From Dasypus novemcinctus (lineage: Eukaryota > Chordata > Mammalia > Cingulata > Dasypodidae): a stretch of 64,000 nt of DNA. Of this stretch, positions 49,777 through 61,186 are shown piece after piece; positions within the stretch are counted from its first letter, which is position 1; each line of letters opens with the position of its first letter. The notes beneath the pieces are model-generated. The model made no database searches. It had not been told where the DNA came from and saw only the letters and a list, made by a program, of their open reading frames with translations. The translations under genes and the position numbers were made by a program. The DNA lies in NCBI RefSeq assembly GCF_030445035.2, contig NC_080673.1:188709216-188773215 (forward strand), given 5' to 3'.

Positions 49777-51059
49777 TTAGACTGGTGCAAAAGTAGTTGC
49801 GGTTTTACGTTATTGAAATGTGCCGTTTGATATTGGCATATATTCTTAAATAAATGTGGTTATGTTATACATAATTTTAATGTGCATTTCTTGCTTCATG
49901 TTTTTTTTTTTTTTTTTTTTTGCTAATGGCTTATTATTTGCTGCTTATTTTATATTTATTTCAGGGTATGGAATTGATGTTAGACAGAAAGCCAATTCCA
50001 GAGACTTTCTTATTTGAGTTCAAAATGGGTGGTAAAGCAGCAGAAACAATTCGCAACATCAACATCGCATTTGGCCCAGGAACTGCTAATCAACGTAACA
50101 GTGCAGTGGTGGTTCAGGAAGTTTTGCAAAGGAGACAAGAGCCCTGAAGATTGAGGAGCTTAGTGGCTGGCCACTGGAAGTTGACAATGACCAACTGAGA
50201 GCAATCTTGGAAGCTGATCCTCTTAAACTACATGAGAAGTTGCCAGAGAACTCAATGTCGACCATTCTATGGCTGTTCGGCATTTGAAGCAAATTGGAAA
50301 GGTGAAAAAGCTTAGTAAGTGGGTGCCTCATGAGCTGACCGAAATTGAAAAAAAATCATCGTTTTGAAGTATAGTCTTTTCTTATTCTACCCAAGAACAA
50401 CGAACCATTTCTCGATCTGATGGTGATATGTAATGAAAAGTGGATTTTATACCTTTGATGACCAGCTCAATGGTTGGATGGAGAAGCTCCAGAGCACTCT
50501 CCAAAGCCAAATTTGCACCAAAAAAAGCCATGGTCACTGTTTGGTGTACTGCTGCCACTACAGTTTTTTGAATCCTGCCTAAACCATTACATCTGAGAAG
50601 TTGGCTCAGCAAATCGATGAGATGCACCAAATACTGCAATGCCTGCAGAGCGGTATTGGTCAACAGAAAGGGCCCAATTCTTCTCTGCTGACAACGCCCA
50701 ACTGCATGTCGCACAACCAGTGCATCAATAGTTGAACAAATTGGACTTTGAAGTTTTGCCTCATCTGCCGTATTCACCTGACCTCGCGCCAACTGACTAC
50801 CACTTCTTCAAGCATCTTGACACCTTTTGCAGGGAAAATGCTTCCACAGCCAGCAGGATGCAGAAAATGCTTTCCAAGAGTTCGTTGAATCCTGAAGCAC
50901 AGCTTTTTAAGCTACAGGAATAAGCAAACTTATTTCCCATTGGCAAAAACATGTTTATTATAGTGGTTCCTATTTTGATTAATAAAGATGTGTTCGAGCC
51001 TAGTTATAGTGCTTTAAAATTCATGGTCCAAAACCACAATTTCCTTTGTACTAACCTAA
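49777..51059 (+). mobile_element. Full-length inactive mariner, Hsmar1-like
   Basis: The element is 1,283 bp, close to the length of Hsmar1, and is flanked by TA on both sides (49775-49776 and 51060-51061). Terminal repeats start TTAGACTGGTGCAAAAGTAG at the left and, reversed, TTAGGTTAGTACAAAGGAAA at the right (22 of 30 positions equal). The transposase begins at ATG 49968 (MELMLDRK, then FLFEFKMGGKAAET) and carries helix-turn-helix text. The frame breaks near 50097 and again near 50157, with more breaks after. Of the DDD triad, the first Asp has become Asn (CNEKW, codon 50432-50434); the second (ADNA, 50700) and third (PTDYHFF, 50795) remain. A T22-23 run at 49899-49921 lies in its leader. 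Not mobile by itself. Confidence 0.93.
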
Positions 51060-51115
51060 TATTTTTAGCCCACTGATCAGACAAAAACATGTGGGGGGTG
51101 GGGTCCAGTTTGCCT

Positions 51116-52689
51116 CATCAATCCCTGCATGAGTTATTCAATGTACAGATAATAGTTCCCTGAAGGGTTATGCAAAAATTCAAAGGGATGGTGTGAAGGT
51201 AAGAGCTGTGAGATCCAAAGTGGTTGCTGTGTGACAAGCAGTAAATGTCTTCTATATTCTCTCCCCACTCTCCCTATTTCTTTAGCTCAGAAATGCAATT
51301 CTTTCTATCAAATTATTTTAAGAAAATGAAATTCATATCATTTTAAGATAAAATAAATCAGTACAAGATATGCTGCATATCCATTTCTTGCACATGGATA
51401 TGCTTATCTGTGGAACTAGATGGTCCTCCTGTATAAAATGAAGGTGGTAATAAGTAACATTTATTAAGTATTTACTATGTACAGACATTACTTCAGGTTT
51501 GTTGCTTTATTTTCTCATTTACTTCTCCTTGAAAATGGTATTACCTTAGAGATGAGGAAACTGAAGGACATAAAGGTTGAGTAACTTGCCTATATTACCT
51601 TATAGGTAAGGAAAATGAAACTGAGAATGGCTAGAAAAACTGCCCAGTGTCATTCAGCTAGGAATGGGTAGAGCTAGGATCTTTGTCCAGGCAGTCAGTG
51701 TGTCCAAAGCACTAGGCTTTTCACTAATGCATAAATCAGAAGAAAGTCATGATAATAAAATGAAAACCTTGTATGCACATAAACCTATGCATATAGATTT
51801 CATATTTGCTTATGATTATTATTTTTAATTGGATATAGGGAAATGAAAAGAAAAACAACATACAAACAGTAAGTAGGGAATCACCAGTGTGAATATAACC
51901 TGACTTGAGCCATCATTTTTATTTCCTGCTTTCCATATTAATAGGATTATTACAATTCACTTTCATCTCTTCTTGGGATAAATTCTTAGTTCAAAAAACA
52001 AAAGATTTTTTTTTCTCCCTGAAACAAAGTGAAAATTCTACATCCATCTTACTTGGCCATAGGGGATCATATGAGGCATAAATGAGAAATTTATAAGTGT
52101 TTTACAAACTATACAAAGAGGAAATTCTAAATATAAACCAATAAGCTTAACTTTTCAATAAACCGTATACCCAAAGGCACAGAAATGTTCCCTCAGGTCT
52201 TGCTCACTTGAAACACATACAATTTTACAAGAAGAATCAACCCATAAAGCTGTGTATTCTTCATTGTGATTATGTAATAATGCAACTGAAAAATGTTCCC
52301 ATGTATGATTTCCCAAGAAATGCTGTATAAAATTATGGATAATAGAAATTAAACTCTAATGGCATTTAAAAAAAAGCTTATCAAAATTAAGTTAACTTTA
52401 AAAAGTTTGATTCCAAAATGTTTTACTTTCTGATTAAAATAGGTACTGTAGTTATAAATCTGTTCAAGATGACAGTCTCAACTGCTTTTACTGTGTTTAT
52501 GTTACACATACATTCCTCTTCCTTGGTTTCTTTGCCAGCACCTTATTCATTTTCATTTTCCTTCTTTATTGTATGTGGAAAATAAGGACTATATATTATC
52601 CTGCCTCAAAGCTGTTGTGATGATTAAATAGGTTACTATATAAATGCAACTGGAAACTTCCAGTTCTGAAACAAAATGGTGTAGGCTTA
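51116..52689. other. Upstream flank with one MIR
   Basis: AT-rich sequence without a recognisable gene. The only repeat I can name is the MIR at 51445-51720. Confidence 0.6.
51445..51720 (-). repeat. MIR SINE, reverse orientation
   Basis: Order 'agtaacatttattaagtatt', 'actatgtacagacattac', 'gatgaggaaactgaaggac', 'tcattcagctaggaatgg' gives a reversed MIR, with an extra internal repeat of the 'gaaactgag' part. Confidence 0.7.
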
Positions 52690-53387
52690 CATTTCCTTGC
52701 TCCTCCTATCTAAATAAAACTAAAATACTCTGGAAATAATTCAACAGACAATGAAAAATGGACTCTGAAAGCTGGAAAGATGGTGGTAGACTGCCTAGAG
52801 ACCTCAGGCCTTGAGGAATGACAACATGGAGAAGTCCCTGGATTTTCTTTCTGCCTCATGTAGCTTGAGTGCTTCGGCAAGGGGAAGCCCAAAAGAGATC
52901 CAGTGAGGAGTCCCAAACCCTAGTTGCATACCCAGGTTTCCAGCTGACTGAGATCTATCCACCCAAAACTGTATCTTCAAAGCCCCAAACCTTGCTCCAC
53001 AACTACTAGGACACTGTCAGGCAGGTTGATCCACCTGACTGGGCGTTATCAGTGGAGCCCAATGTCCTCATGCCCTCCATTCATTGGCATAAAGACACCC
53101 AACCTAATGTCTTCTGGCTGTCCAGCCTCTCCTTCCCCCTCACAGCAGAAGATGTCCTTCAGCTCTCACAGGCAGCACTAGTTGGGATTGAGCAGCCTAG
53201 AATTGCACTGCAAAGGCTCTGAAAACTCAATAGTCATTGGAATTAAAGCCCACAAAAATAGACCAGAACTACATGCTGAAACTAAACAGGATGATTGCAA
53301 GCTGAAATAGAAGGTAGGATCAAGACTCCCCCAAAATAAAAACTAAAACATCCAGAATACAATTGAAAAACTGCTCAACAAACGGAA
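52690..53387 (+). mobile_element. Old LINE-1, 5' part
   Basis: Contains 'agctggaaagatggtggtag' and continues through 'atccagtgaggagtcccaaa' to 'catccagaatacaattgaaa', typical of the 5' region of old mammalian LINE-1. It is broken at its right end by the LTR at 53388, beyond which LINE-1 sequence resumes. Confidence 0.6.
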
Positions 53388-53847
53388 TGGTTAATTTCAT
53401 AAGTCACCTTGGCCAAGTTATGGTATCCAGTTGTTTGGTCAAGTAGTGACTTGCTTGTTATTGTATGAGCCTATTTCATAGATGGATTTTGTATCTATAA
53501 TCAATTGACTGCTTCTATAATCAATAAAGGAGATTGTCTTCACAATGTGAGGAGTTCCTACAACAACCAGTTGGAGGTCTTAAAAGTCAGAGCTAAGGAT
53601 ACTGGAGTTTAGAAGTATTTCTGCCATAACTTCAGCATTGCTCTTGCTGGAATTATCAGCCAGCCAAATATCCCTGGAGAATTTTAACTAAGGACTTCAA
53701 CTTTTATTCATTTTCAGTTTATAGCCTGCCCTACAGAGTTCGGACTTGCCAGCCCCCATTGTGGTGCGAGCCAATTCCTTATAATAAATCTCTTAGTATA
53801 TATTATATCCTGTTGGTTCTGTTTCTCTGGAGAACCCTAATATATCA
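53388..53847 (+). mobile_element. ERVL-class (MLT2-like) solo LTR
   Basis: Starts 'tggttaatttcataagtcac', has 'cagttgtttggtcaag' and 'gagttcggacttgccagccc', and ends 'ggttctgtttctctggagaa ... ccctaata'. This is a widespread mammalian LTR, most like MLT2, with no internal retroviral region. No clear target-site duplication was found. It interrupts the LINE-1. Confidence 0.6.
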
Positions 53848-54956
53848 TATAAGGAACAAGAAAACCACAATTTTAATGAGAAAACTCAACCAACTGCTGC
53901 CAATACCAAAAATGAATCAGATGCTGCAAGGGGAAATCAAGACATCCTTAGATGAAGGGAAACTAAAGGAATTTATCACCTGCAGACCTACCCTAGAATA
54001 ATGGATAAAGGAAGTCCTCTAACTAGAAAAGAAAGAATAAAAGAAAGAAACTTGGAACATCAAGAAGGAAGAACAAACAATGGAAAGAGTAAAAATAAAA
54101 TACATTTTCCTTCTCCTCTTGTGTTTTCTTAATTGTATCTGATGGATGAAGCAAAAAGTATAACACTGCAAGATGGAGCTCGCAATGTATGTAGAGGAAA
54201 TATTAAAGGCAATTATAAATAGGAGAGAGTAAAAGGAAGGGAAGGAAAGTAAGATGCCTATGCTTCATACAAACTGGCAAAATGTAGTTTTTATACTAGT
54301 AGCTGTGGTATCTTTTGTATATACAATATAAAACCAATAACAACCTCTAAAAAAAGTGTACAAAGATATACATAAAAAATCCTATAGATAAATCAAAATG
54401 AAATTCTAAGAAATGTCCAAAAACCTACAGGAAGGCAGGAAGAAGAAAGCAGAGAAATGAAACCCACAGAGAACAATGGCAACAAAAGTGACAGATATGA
54501 GGCCTAATATATCAATTATTACATTAAATGGTCTAAATGCATAAGTAAAAGACCAAGGTTGAGTGGATTGACAATCATGACCCAACTCTATGCCATCTAC
54601 AAGAAACTCATCTGAAATATAACAAAATATAGGTTGAAAATAAGAGGATGGGAAAAGATAACATTATGAAAACATTGATCAAAAGGCAGCATGACTGGCT
54701 GTATAAATATCAGATTTGGTAGGCTTCAGAACTAAGAAAATTTGCAGAGATAGAGGAGGACATTACATAATGATAAATGGGTCAAAAGTTAAAACACCAA
54801 GAAGTCATAATAATCCAAATGTGTCTTCAAAATTATATAGATTGGAATAGATTAGTAGTTGAGAGGGATTAAGGATAATGTGTGTGTGTGGGGGGTATGT
54901 GGCTATTGCTATAAAGGGATAGCATAATGCTACACATGTGATAAAATTGCATGGAG
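53848..54956 (+). mobile_element. Old LINE-1, internal part with deletion
   Basis: Resumes with ORF1-like text (GEIKTSLDEGKLKEFITC) followed by stops, then ORF2 start text (ITLNGLNA near 54523, then KLIRLKIRGW-like pieces with stops). From about 54840 it jumps to 3' UTR wording ('gctataaagggatagcataa'), so most of ORF2 is missing. Dead copy. Confidence 0.65.
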
Positions 54957-55418
54957 CTGGGAAAGTGAGTGTGGCTCAAGAAATTGGGCTCCTGCCTCCT
55001 ACATGGGAGGTCTGTGGTTTGGTTCCCGGTTCCTCCTAAGGAAGACAGCTAGCTGGCATGATAGGCAGGTGTGACGTGCTGACGCAGCAAGATGACACAA
55101 GAGACACAAGAAGAAAAACATGATGAGTGACACAACAAAGCAGGGAGCAGAGGTTCCTTTTGCCTCCTGGAGAAGACAGGCTGATGCAATAAGCAGGCAC
55201 GGCAAGCTGATGCAATAAGATGATGCAACAAAAGACATAGGAAGAAGAACATAGTGAGAGACACAACAAAGTAGGGAACAGAGGTGGCTTAAATGATTAG
55301 GCATGGAGGTCCCAAGTTCAGTTCCTGGTGCCACCTAAAGAAACAAAGAAGATGAACAGACATAGCAAGAGCAAACAATGATGGGCTGGGAAGAAAGAAA
55401 GAAAATAAATCTTTAAAA
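54957..55418 (+). mobile_element. DAS-III SINE, long form
   Basis: Starts CTGGGAAAGTGAGTGTGGCT and has the tRNA-like head with 'attgggctcctgcctcctac', then 'ctgacgcagcaagatgacac' units repeated with variation. A second head-like segment follows ('aggtggcttaaatgattagg', 'gttcagttcctggtgccacc'), then an A-rich tail 'aataaatctttaaaaa'. It is flanked by AAATTGCATGGAG (54944-54956) and AAATTGCATAGAG (55419-55431), 12 of 13 equal. It sits in the LINE-1 3' UTR. Xenarthran-specific; minus-strand frames here are by-products. Confidence 0.92.
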
Positions 55419-55431
55419 AAATTGCATAGAG

Positions 55432-55670
55432 CCGCACACACACACTTACAAATGATTGTATGTGCAACTGGTGAAATGAATAAACTCTGGATTGTACCAA
55501 TCCTGATTTTGATATAGTAATATTAGTTTTCTTGTAATCAGTGAATAGTTAAACAAGGATGCTAAGATTAGGGAGGCTGGGTACAGAGAACATGTGACCT
55601 CCCAGTACATTTCTTTATAACCTCCTGTGAATCTGTAATGATTTCAAAATAAAAAGTTAAATAGACAGCC
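55432..55670 (+). mobile_element. Old LINE-1, 3' end
   Basis: Continuation of the LINE-1 after the DAS-III: 'aataaactctggattgtacc', 'aggctgggtacagagaacat', 'atttctttataacctcctgt', and an ending 'tttcaaaataaaaagttaa', the L1M 3' UTR with its polyadenylation end. Confidence 0.75.
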
Positions 55671-56769
55671 AAACTACAAAAATTGTATATTGTATTATTC
55701 CATTTCTATAACAGTATTGAAATGACAAAAGGAAGTTTAAAAAGTTTTTATTCCTAAACAAAGTTTAGGACTAAGGACTGCATACTGAGGGACAGGGAAG
55801 GAAAAGTGCTTAAGGAGTTATGAGTTTGGGTTCTGGAATATGGGAATGTACTATGGGAAAGAGTTGTGAGCAATCCTGTGAGAGGAAATGTCCTTGGGGA
55901 TGAGGAACAGACTGGCGTGTGAAGGTGGCTAAAGGCAGTAATTGGAGGAAGGGAAGGGTAGACGGACTGAGAAGAGTGTGAGGAATATGTGGGTATGTGA
56001 GAAAGGAATTCGTCAGGATCTTGGAAGGATTTTCAGAAGGAGAAAAGGGTCTTGGCCATTATAAGTGAGAATGTGGGAACCAGAAACATGTAGGAGAAAC
56101 ATAAAGTAGAAGTGTGCACAAGAAGAGAAACAAGAAACAGAAAAGGAGTGGTACAATACTAATGGGGCATGGAGCTAATGGATGGAATAACAGCTTTAAA
56201 TGAAAAAATGGCCTTTGCCAGGACTCCACCCGCTCAGAAAATATTTCTATAACTCTTCGTATTAGCTGTGACTTCTTACACAGGATATTTAAGCTTTCTG
56301 AGGCTTTGACTCTTGAAATGGGGAAGATGCTAAATTATTTCTAATGTCATTCAAATTATGGCAGTTTATGGTTTTACTGTTATGTGGAACAAACCAGAAA
56401 AATATTTTTAAATGTTTTATTCATTTTGAATGTTGATGATAATAACAAAAAGTAAAATGTCTGCAATGGCTTTGGGGTTCTTACTTCAGGAAAGGTGATA
56501 ACTGGGCAAGTCCTCAGTTGAGGTAAGTTGAGGAGATCAACCAAAAGGAAAATGAAGGGGGAAAAAACACCCAGATTCCTAAATATTTCAAAAGAAGTTT
56601 CACTGCTTTAAAATCCCTAGACTTATGTTGTAAGAGATAGTATATTCAATAATATTCACATATATTTCATCTTCACAAAAACGAAGGAGGCAAGACAGTT
56701 ATTTTTATTCTCCTTTTTCAGTAAAGAAAACTGTGATTCATACAAATTTACAAAACTGTATGAAGACAG
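55671..56769. other. Upstream flank, unassigned
   Basis: A G/A-rich segment at about 55770-56160 followed by AT-rich sequence. I recognise no gene or repeat. Confidence 0.5.
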
Positions 56770-57340
56770 TGACAGTTTGAAGTTATTTTATGAATCCCGA
56801 GAAAAGAAATATAATGTTTGTAAACTAATCTATTCCTTTGGATGTGATACCTTTTGATTGTATTAAATTCAGTTGAGGGGACTTTGATTAGATAACCTGA
56901 TAAGATCAATTTACAGTTTGTGATTGGACTAGGTCAGTAAGGTGTGACTGGGTCTGTTATATACAGAAACAGAGAGAGACTCTCTCAGACAGACACAGGA
57001 AAAGGAAGCTGCCATGTTTGATTCTGCCATGTAAGAGAGAGCAGGAAGCCTGAAGAGGCTGGACCCATGAAGCAGTTCAAGAGGTAAGGGTGAGCCCAGA
57101 GGGGAAGGCTGAAACCTTGGCAGAGACTGGCAGCCATCTTGCCTCACCACATGGCAACACGCCAGGATCAACAATAGCTGACTTTGGTGAGAAAGCATCT
57201 CTGCTGATGCCTCAATTTGGACTTTTTATGGCCTTGGAACTGTAGGGTTTATTTATTTATTTGACTCAAATAAATCCCCATTATAAAAGCAAACAGATTT
57301 TTGGTATTTTGCAACCACAGCCCTTTGGCAAACCAGAACA
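56770..57340 (+). mobile_element. Xenarthran-type solo LTR
   Basis: About 570 bp beginning TGACAGTTTGAAGTTATTTT and ending with 'attttgcaaccacagccctt ... ccagaaca'. It has 'actaatctattcctttggat', 'tgtgattggactaggtcagt' and a polyadenylation-like 'caaataaatccccattataa' near the end. Its layout resembles the LTR at 59993, so both seem to be ERVL/MaLR-like families seen in armadillo DNA. No internal coding region. Confidence 0.65.
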
Positions 57341-57451
57341 GAAACATAACTAGTTTTCAGGCAAAGCTAGGATCGCTCATCAGATCTCCTGTGTTCTAGA
57401 ATGGCTTGAACCATCGCTAAACAAACTTGAATACATGAAACAGCATCAGTC

Positions 57452-58330
57452 CCTATGAGATATCACTACACAACTATTAGAACAACTGAAATAAAAAATA
57501 GTGACAATACCAAAAGTCAGCAAGAATGCAGAAAAACTCTCTCTTATACATTGTTTGTAGGAGTGTAAAATGATACAATCAATTTGGAAAATATTTTAAC
57601 ATTTTCTTTAAAAAAAAAAAAGACATAACTAAATATACACTTACCAACTGACCCTGCAATCACACATTCCTGGATTTTTATGTCATGGAAATGAGGTCTT
57701 ACCCTACACAAAACACAAACACAGTGTTTTATAACATCTTTATTTGTAGTAGCCAAAAACTGGAAACAACTGAAATGTCCTACAATAAGTGAATGGTTAA
57801 ACAAGTTGTGGTACATTCAAACGATTTTATAATTCAAAAGCAAAATGTAACAAACTATTGATATATGCAACAGCTTGGATGAATTTCAAATGCGTTCTGC
57901 AGAATGAAAAAAGCCAATATCAAAAAGTCATATCCTGTGTGGTTCCGTTTATGTAATATCCATGAAATAATAAAACTATGGAGATAGAATACAAATTAGT
58001 GGTAACCAGGTGTTAGGGATGGTTGAGGGAGAGGGGAGTGGATCTGACTATTAAAGGGTTGCATGAAGGAGGGAGCTCTATGTGGTGATGGGATCATTCT
58101 GAATCTTGATTGTGGTGATGGTTACATAAATTTTCATGTGATAAAATGTCATAGATGTTTATATACCCATTGTACTAATGTCAAATTTCTGGTGTGATGT
58201 TGCACTACAGTTTCTTAATATGTAAGCATTGGGGCAAACTAGATGACGTGTACACAGGACATCTTTCTACTATCTTTGTAATTCCCTATAAGTCTATAGT
58301 TATTTAATAAAAATTATTTAACTATTTAAT
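57452..58330 (+). mobile_element. Old LINE-1 3' end
   Basis: Decayed ORF2 end ('gatatcactacacaactatt', 'gcaagaatgcagaaaaac', 'gtagtagccaaaaactggaa', 'gcaacagcttggatgaattt') leads into the 3' UTR ('agtggtaaccaggtgttagg', 'tgtggtgatggttacataaa'). 5'-truncated, many stops. Confidence 0.88.
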
Positions 58331-58364
58331 AAAAAGTTAAAAACAAATAAACAATGCCCATGGC

Positions 58365-58620
58365 TTGAAGGCAGTTATAGTATGGTGGCTAAACACGTTG
58401 ACTTAGTACTCAATTTGCATGTGTCTGAATCCCAGCTATATGCCTTAATAAATTTTGGAACATGAGAAATGTAAATGGACTTCAGTTTGCTCATTTCTAA
58501 TACTGGGGTAATACTACTACTTATCTTATGGGGTTGTTGGGATATTTAAGTGAAGTAACATAAATAAATTGCTTAGAGTGCTACAGGGTGCATAGAAAGT
58601 GCACAATAAATGTTATACCT
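58365..58620 (+). repeat. MIR SINE
   Basis: Order 'agtatggtggctaaacacg', 'gtctgaatcccagctatatg', 'tttgctcatttctaatactg', 'tggggttgttgggatattta', 'agtgcacaataaatgttat' gives a near full-length plus-strand MIR. Confidence 0.8.
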
Positions 58621-59992
58621 AATAATATAGATATATTTTATTTTATGGGTCTAATGAATCTTGTAAATGATACTGTTTCTTTTCTTTGGCTGCAAAAAGC
58701 TCAAAGCTCAAATGCCATTAGGTATTGTATAATAATTCACATTTATGCATGAGAACTATATGATGCTCTTAGTCTTATTTTTCTAATATTTTCTAACTTG
58801 GCTATTTGCTTTTATTCTACAGTATTTCAAAAATTTTGGCCATATCCATTTTTCCATCCAGCTTTATTTTATAAATTTCTGTGTACTTTTCAAAATCCAT
58901 TTTTGAAATAAGGTGGGTCTTTGTAATAAAAATAAAAAAATTATGGGAGTTTAGAAGGCAAAACTATTCAGTAAAGATAGAATAATTGCTTACATAAATC
59001 TGACTACAGTGTGCAACAGTTTTAGAAGATAAATTGCCACTTACACTTTAAGGGATTAGTTGATTTACTTCTGAAAATATATACTGGACCCTCTGCGGTA
59101 CATAGTGGTGGTCTATTTGCCAAGGATGGGGGAAGAGATGGAAAGAACATAGATCTTTTCCTTGGGAGCTTGTAGGTTAGTGGGCAATAAAAAAGTAAGA
59201 AATTAGGAATCACTCTGATGAAGTAGACAAGGAAAATGTATAGTAGTATCAGAAATGGAAAAGAAAACACTTTCCTTTGATGCCAGGGAAAGTTCAGTGA
59301 GAATGGGGCACATAAGCAGGGTTTGAGGATTGAAAGGAGTTTTCTGAATGCACACAATTTAAAGACTACAAATGCAAACAACAGGAAACCATGACCCAAC
59401 TGCTTTAAACCATAAGAAAATATCTTACATAACAATAAACCCAGAAGATGAATGGCTCCAGAGTTGGTATATCGGTAGTACTCATGTTTATAAGTCTGAA
59501 GAAACACAAAAATCCTTAATAATAAGGTTTTTGTCTCACTCACACCTCACGTCCATTTTGGGTCAGTTGATAATAGAGAAGGATATACATATAATATAGA
59601 TTTTGTGTTCTCTTTTGTTTCCCCTAGGGAAAAACATTGTAACCCTCCATACTTTATACCTTTTAAGACTATTTAGTTTTAATTTGGGGTATACAAGAAA
59701 AGAGGTTTTGCACATAACAAACAAGGTGTCTCCATTCCATGCCATCTTCATCCTTTCTCCACATCATCCTCACTCCAGGAACCAGCCCCACTGAAACTGT
59801 TGTCACTGAAACATTTCTATCTTCACAATAATTGGAAAAGGAGTATGAAAAGCCAGCCCCTGTTTCTTGAAGCTTTGCTGAAATGGGACACACATGACTC
59901 CCACTCACATGTTACTGGACACAGCAAGTCCCATGGTCATCCTGACATCATTGGGACTGTCATCCCTAACATCCTATCTGCTAAAAAACTAC
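58621..59992. other. Upstream flank, unassigned
   Basis: AT-rich sequence with a 173-codon minus frame at 59022-59543. That frame is low in charged residues, has no domain I recognise and no splice context, and is most likely chance. No repeats are recognised. Confidence 0.5.
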
Positions 59993-60647
59993 TGTGGTAG
60001 TTTGAGGGTTTTATGGATTCCAGAAAAACCATGTCCTTAAAACTAATCCATTCCTATGGGTGTATTGTAGGTGGGACCTTTTGTATAGGTTACTCCAGTT
60101 GAGGTATGGCCCAGAGTAGTCTTAATACTCCTACTGGAGTCCTTTATAAATGGGATGATGGGAAGTGGATGTGGCTCAAGTAATTGGGCTCCTGTCTACC
60201 ATGTGGGGGGTCAAGGGTTCGATGCCCAGGGCCTCCTGGTGAGGGAGGGCTGGCCCATGTGGCAACGGGGGGGGGGGCGTGTAGAGGGGGTAGAAATAAA
60301 TAAATAAATAAATCTTTAAAAAGATTTTTAAAAAATGGGATGAATACAGAGAGACAGAGAGAAAGCCACAGGAGCTGGGAGAAAGCCAGAGGAAGTCAGA
60401 AACTGAAGTAACAAAACTCAGAAGAGAAGGGAGAGACCAGCAGACGATACCATGTGCCTTGCTATATGAAGGAGAGTCCAGGATTGCCAGCAGCCTGTCT
60501 TCAGAGAGAAAAGCATTGCCTAACAATGCCTTGATTCAGACATTTTCACAGCCTCTAAACTGTAAGCTTGCGAGCAGATAAATCTGCATTGTAAAAGCCA
60601 ACCCATTTCTGGTATTTTGCATTTTGGCAGCCTAGCAAACTAAAACA
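59993..60647 (+). mobile_element. Xenarthran-type solo LTR, split by a DAS SINE
   Basis: Begins TGTGGTAGTTTGAGGGTTTT and ends 'ggcagcctagcaaactaaaa' then CA. It has 'ctaatccattcctatgggtg' and 'aactgtaagcttgcgagcag', followed by a polyadenylation-like 'ataaatctgcattgtaaaag'. Flanks ACTAC and AATAC could be a 5-bp duplication (4 of 5). A DAS SINE lies at 60159-60332; without it the LTR is about 470 bp. Confidence 0.7.
60159..60332 (+). mobile_element. DAS SINE, short form, young
   Basis: Starts TGGGAAGTGGATGTGGCTCA. A box (TGGCTCAAGTAATTGGGCT, 60172-60190) and B box (GGTTCGATGCC, 60216-60226) of an internal RNA polymerase III promoter are both close to tRNA consensus. A G10-11 run follows at about 60269, then (AAAT)n and an A-rich tail. 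Flanked by identical 11-bp copies of AAATGGGATGA (60148-60158 and 60333-60343). It is only the head plus tail, without the repeated body of the long form. Confidence 0.93.
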
Positions 60648-60659
60648 AATACCATAGAA

Positions 60660-61048
60660 TGCATTGGTTTACCAACAGGGATTTATTGGCTCCTAGTTTC
60701 AGTGGCTAAAATGCTTACATCCTCCCAGGTTCACTTCTGGCTGTCCAGCAGCCACTGAGATCCCTTGGCTTTTCTGTTCACATAGCAATGCATATCATGG
60801 GTCTTCTCCTTTCTCATCTGTGTTACATTGACTTCCAGATTTTGACTGTTCCCCATGACTTCTCTCCTCCTGGCCTTTTGTATAAGGACTCCAGTAATAG
60901 GATTAAGAGCCATCCTGATTGAGTTGGGCCACATCTTAACTGAAGTAATCTCATCAAAAGTTCCTATTTAAAGGAGATTCACACCCACAGAAATGAATTA
61001 AGATGAAAAATAAGATTTTTTTCTTGGGTATAACTCCAAGCCACCACA
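60660..61048 (-). mobile_element. Related solo LTR, reverse orientation
   Basis: Read on the minus strand it begins TGTGGTGGCTTGGAG and contains 'tctgtgggtgtgaatctcc', 'gttaagatgtggcccaactc' and 'ctattactggagtccttata'. These phrases parallel the LTR just to the left ('ggtatggcccagagtag', 'tcctactggagtcctttata'). Probably a related family in opposite orientation. No clear target-site duplication. Confidence 0.55.
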
Positions 61049-61186
61049 ATTAGTTCAGCTGCTTAGCTGTGGCACTATAAATGGTGGACTTTTCTAATTT
61101 TCTGCTATGCCATCGCTCAGTCCACCTGGTTACAAGACATCTGCAGCTGTCTTAGGCATGACATTCAGAAGAACCTATCTCTCTCT

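Noticed and set aside
49920-50147. Intact mariner transposase gene
   Set aside because: Only the first part is open; single-base insertions near 50097 and 50157 and later breaks disrupt it, and a catalytic Asp is lost.
59022-59543. 173-codon minus-strand frame, hydrophobic
   Set aside because: Single frame in AT-rich flank without domain, conserved motif or neighbouring exon; the Phe/Leu/Ser/Lys mix is typical of reversed AT-rich DNA.
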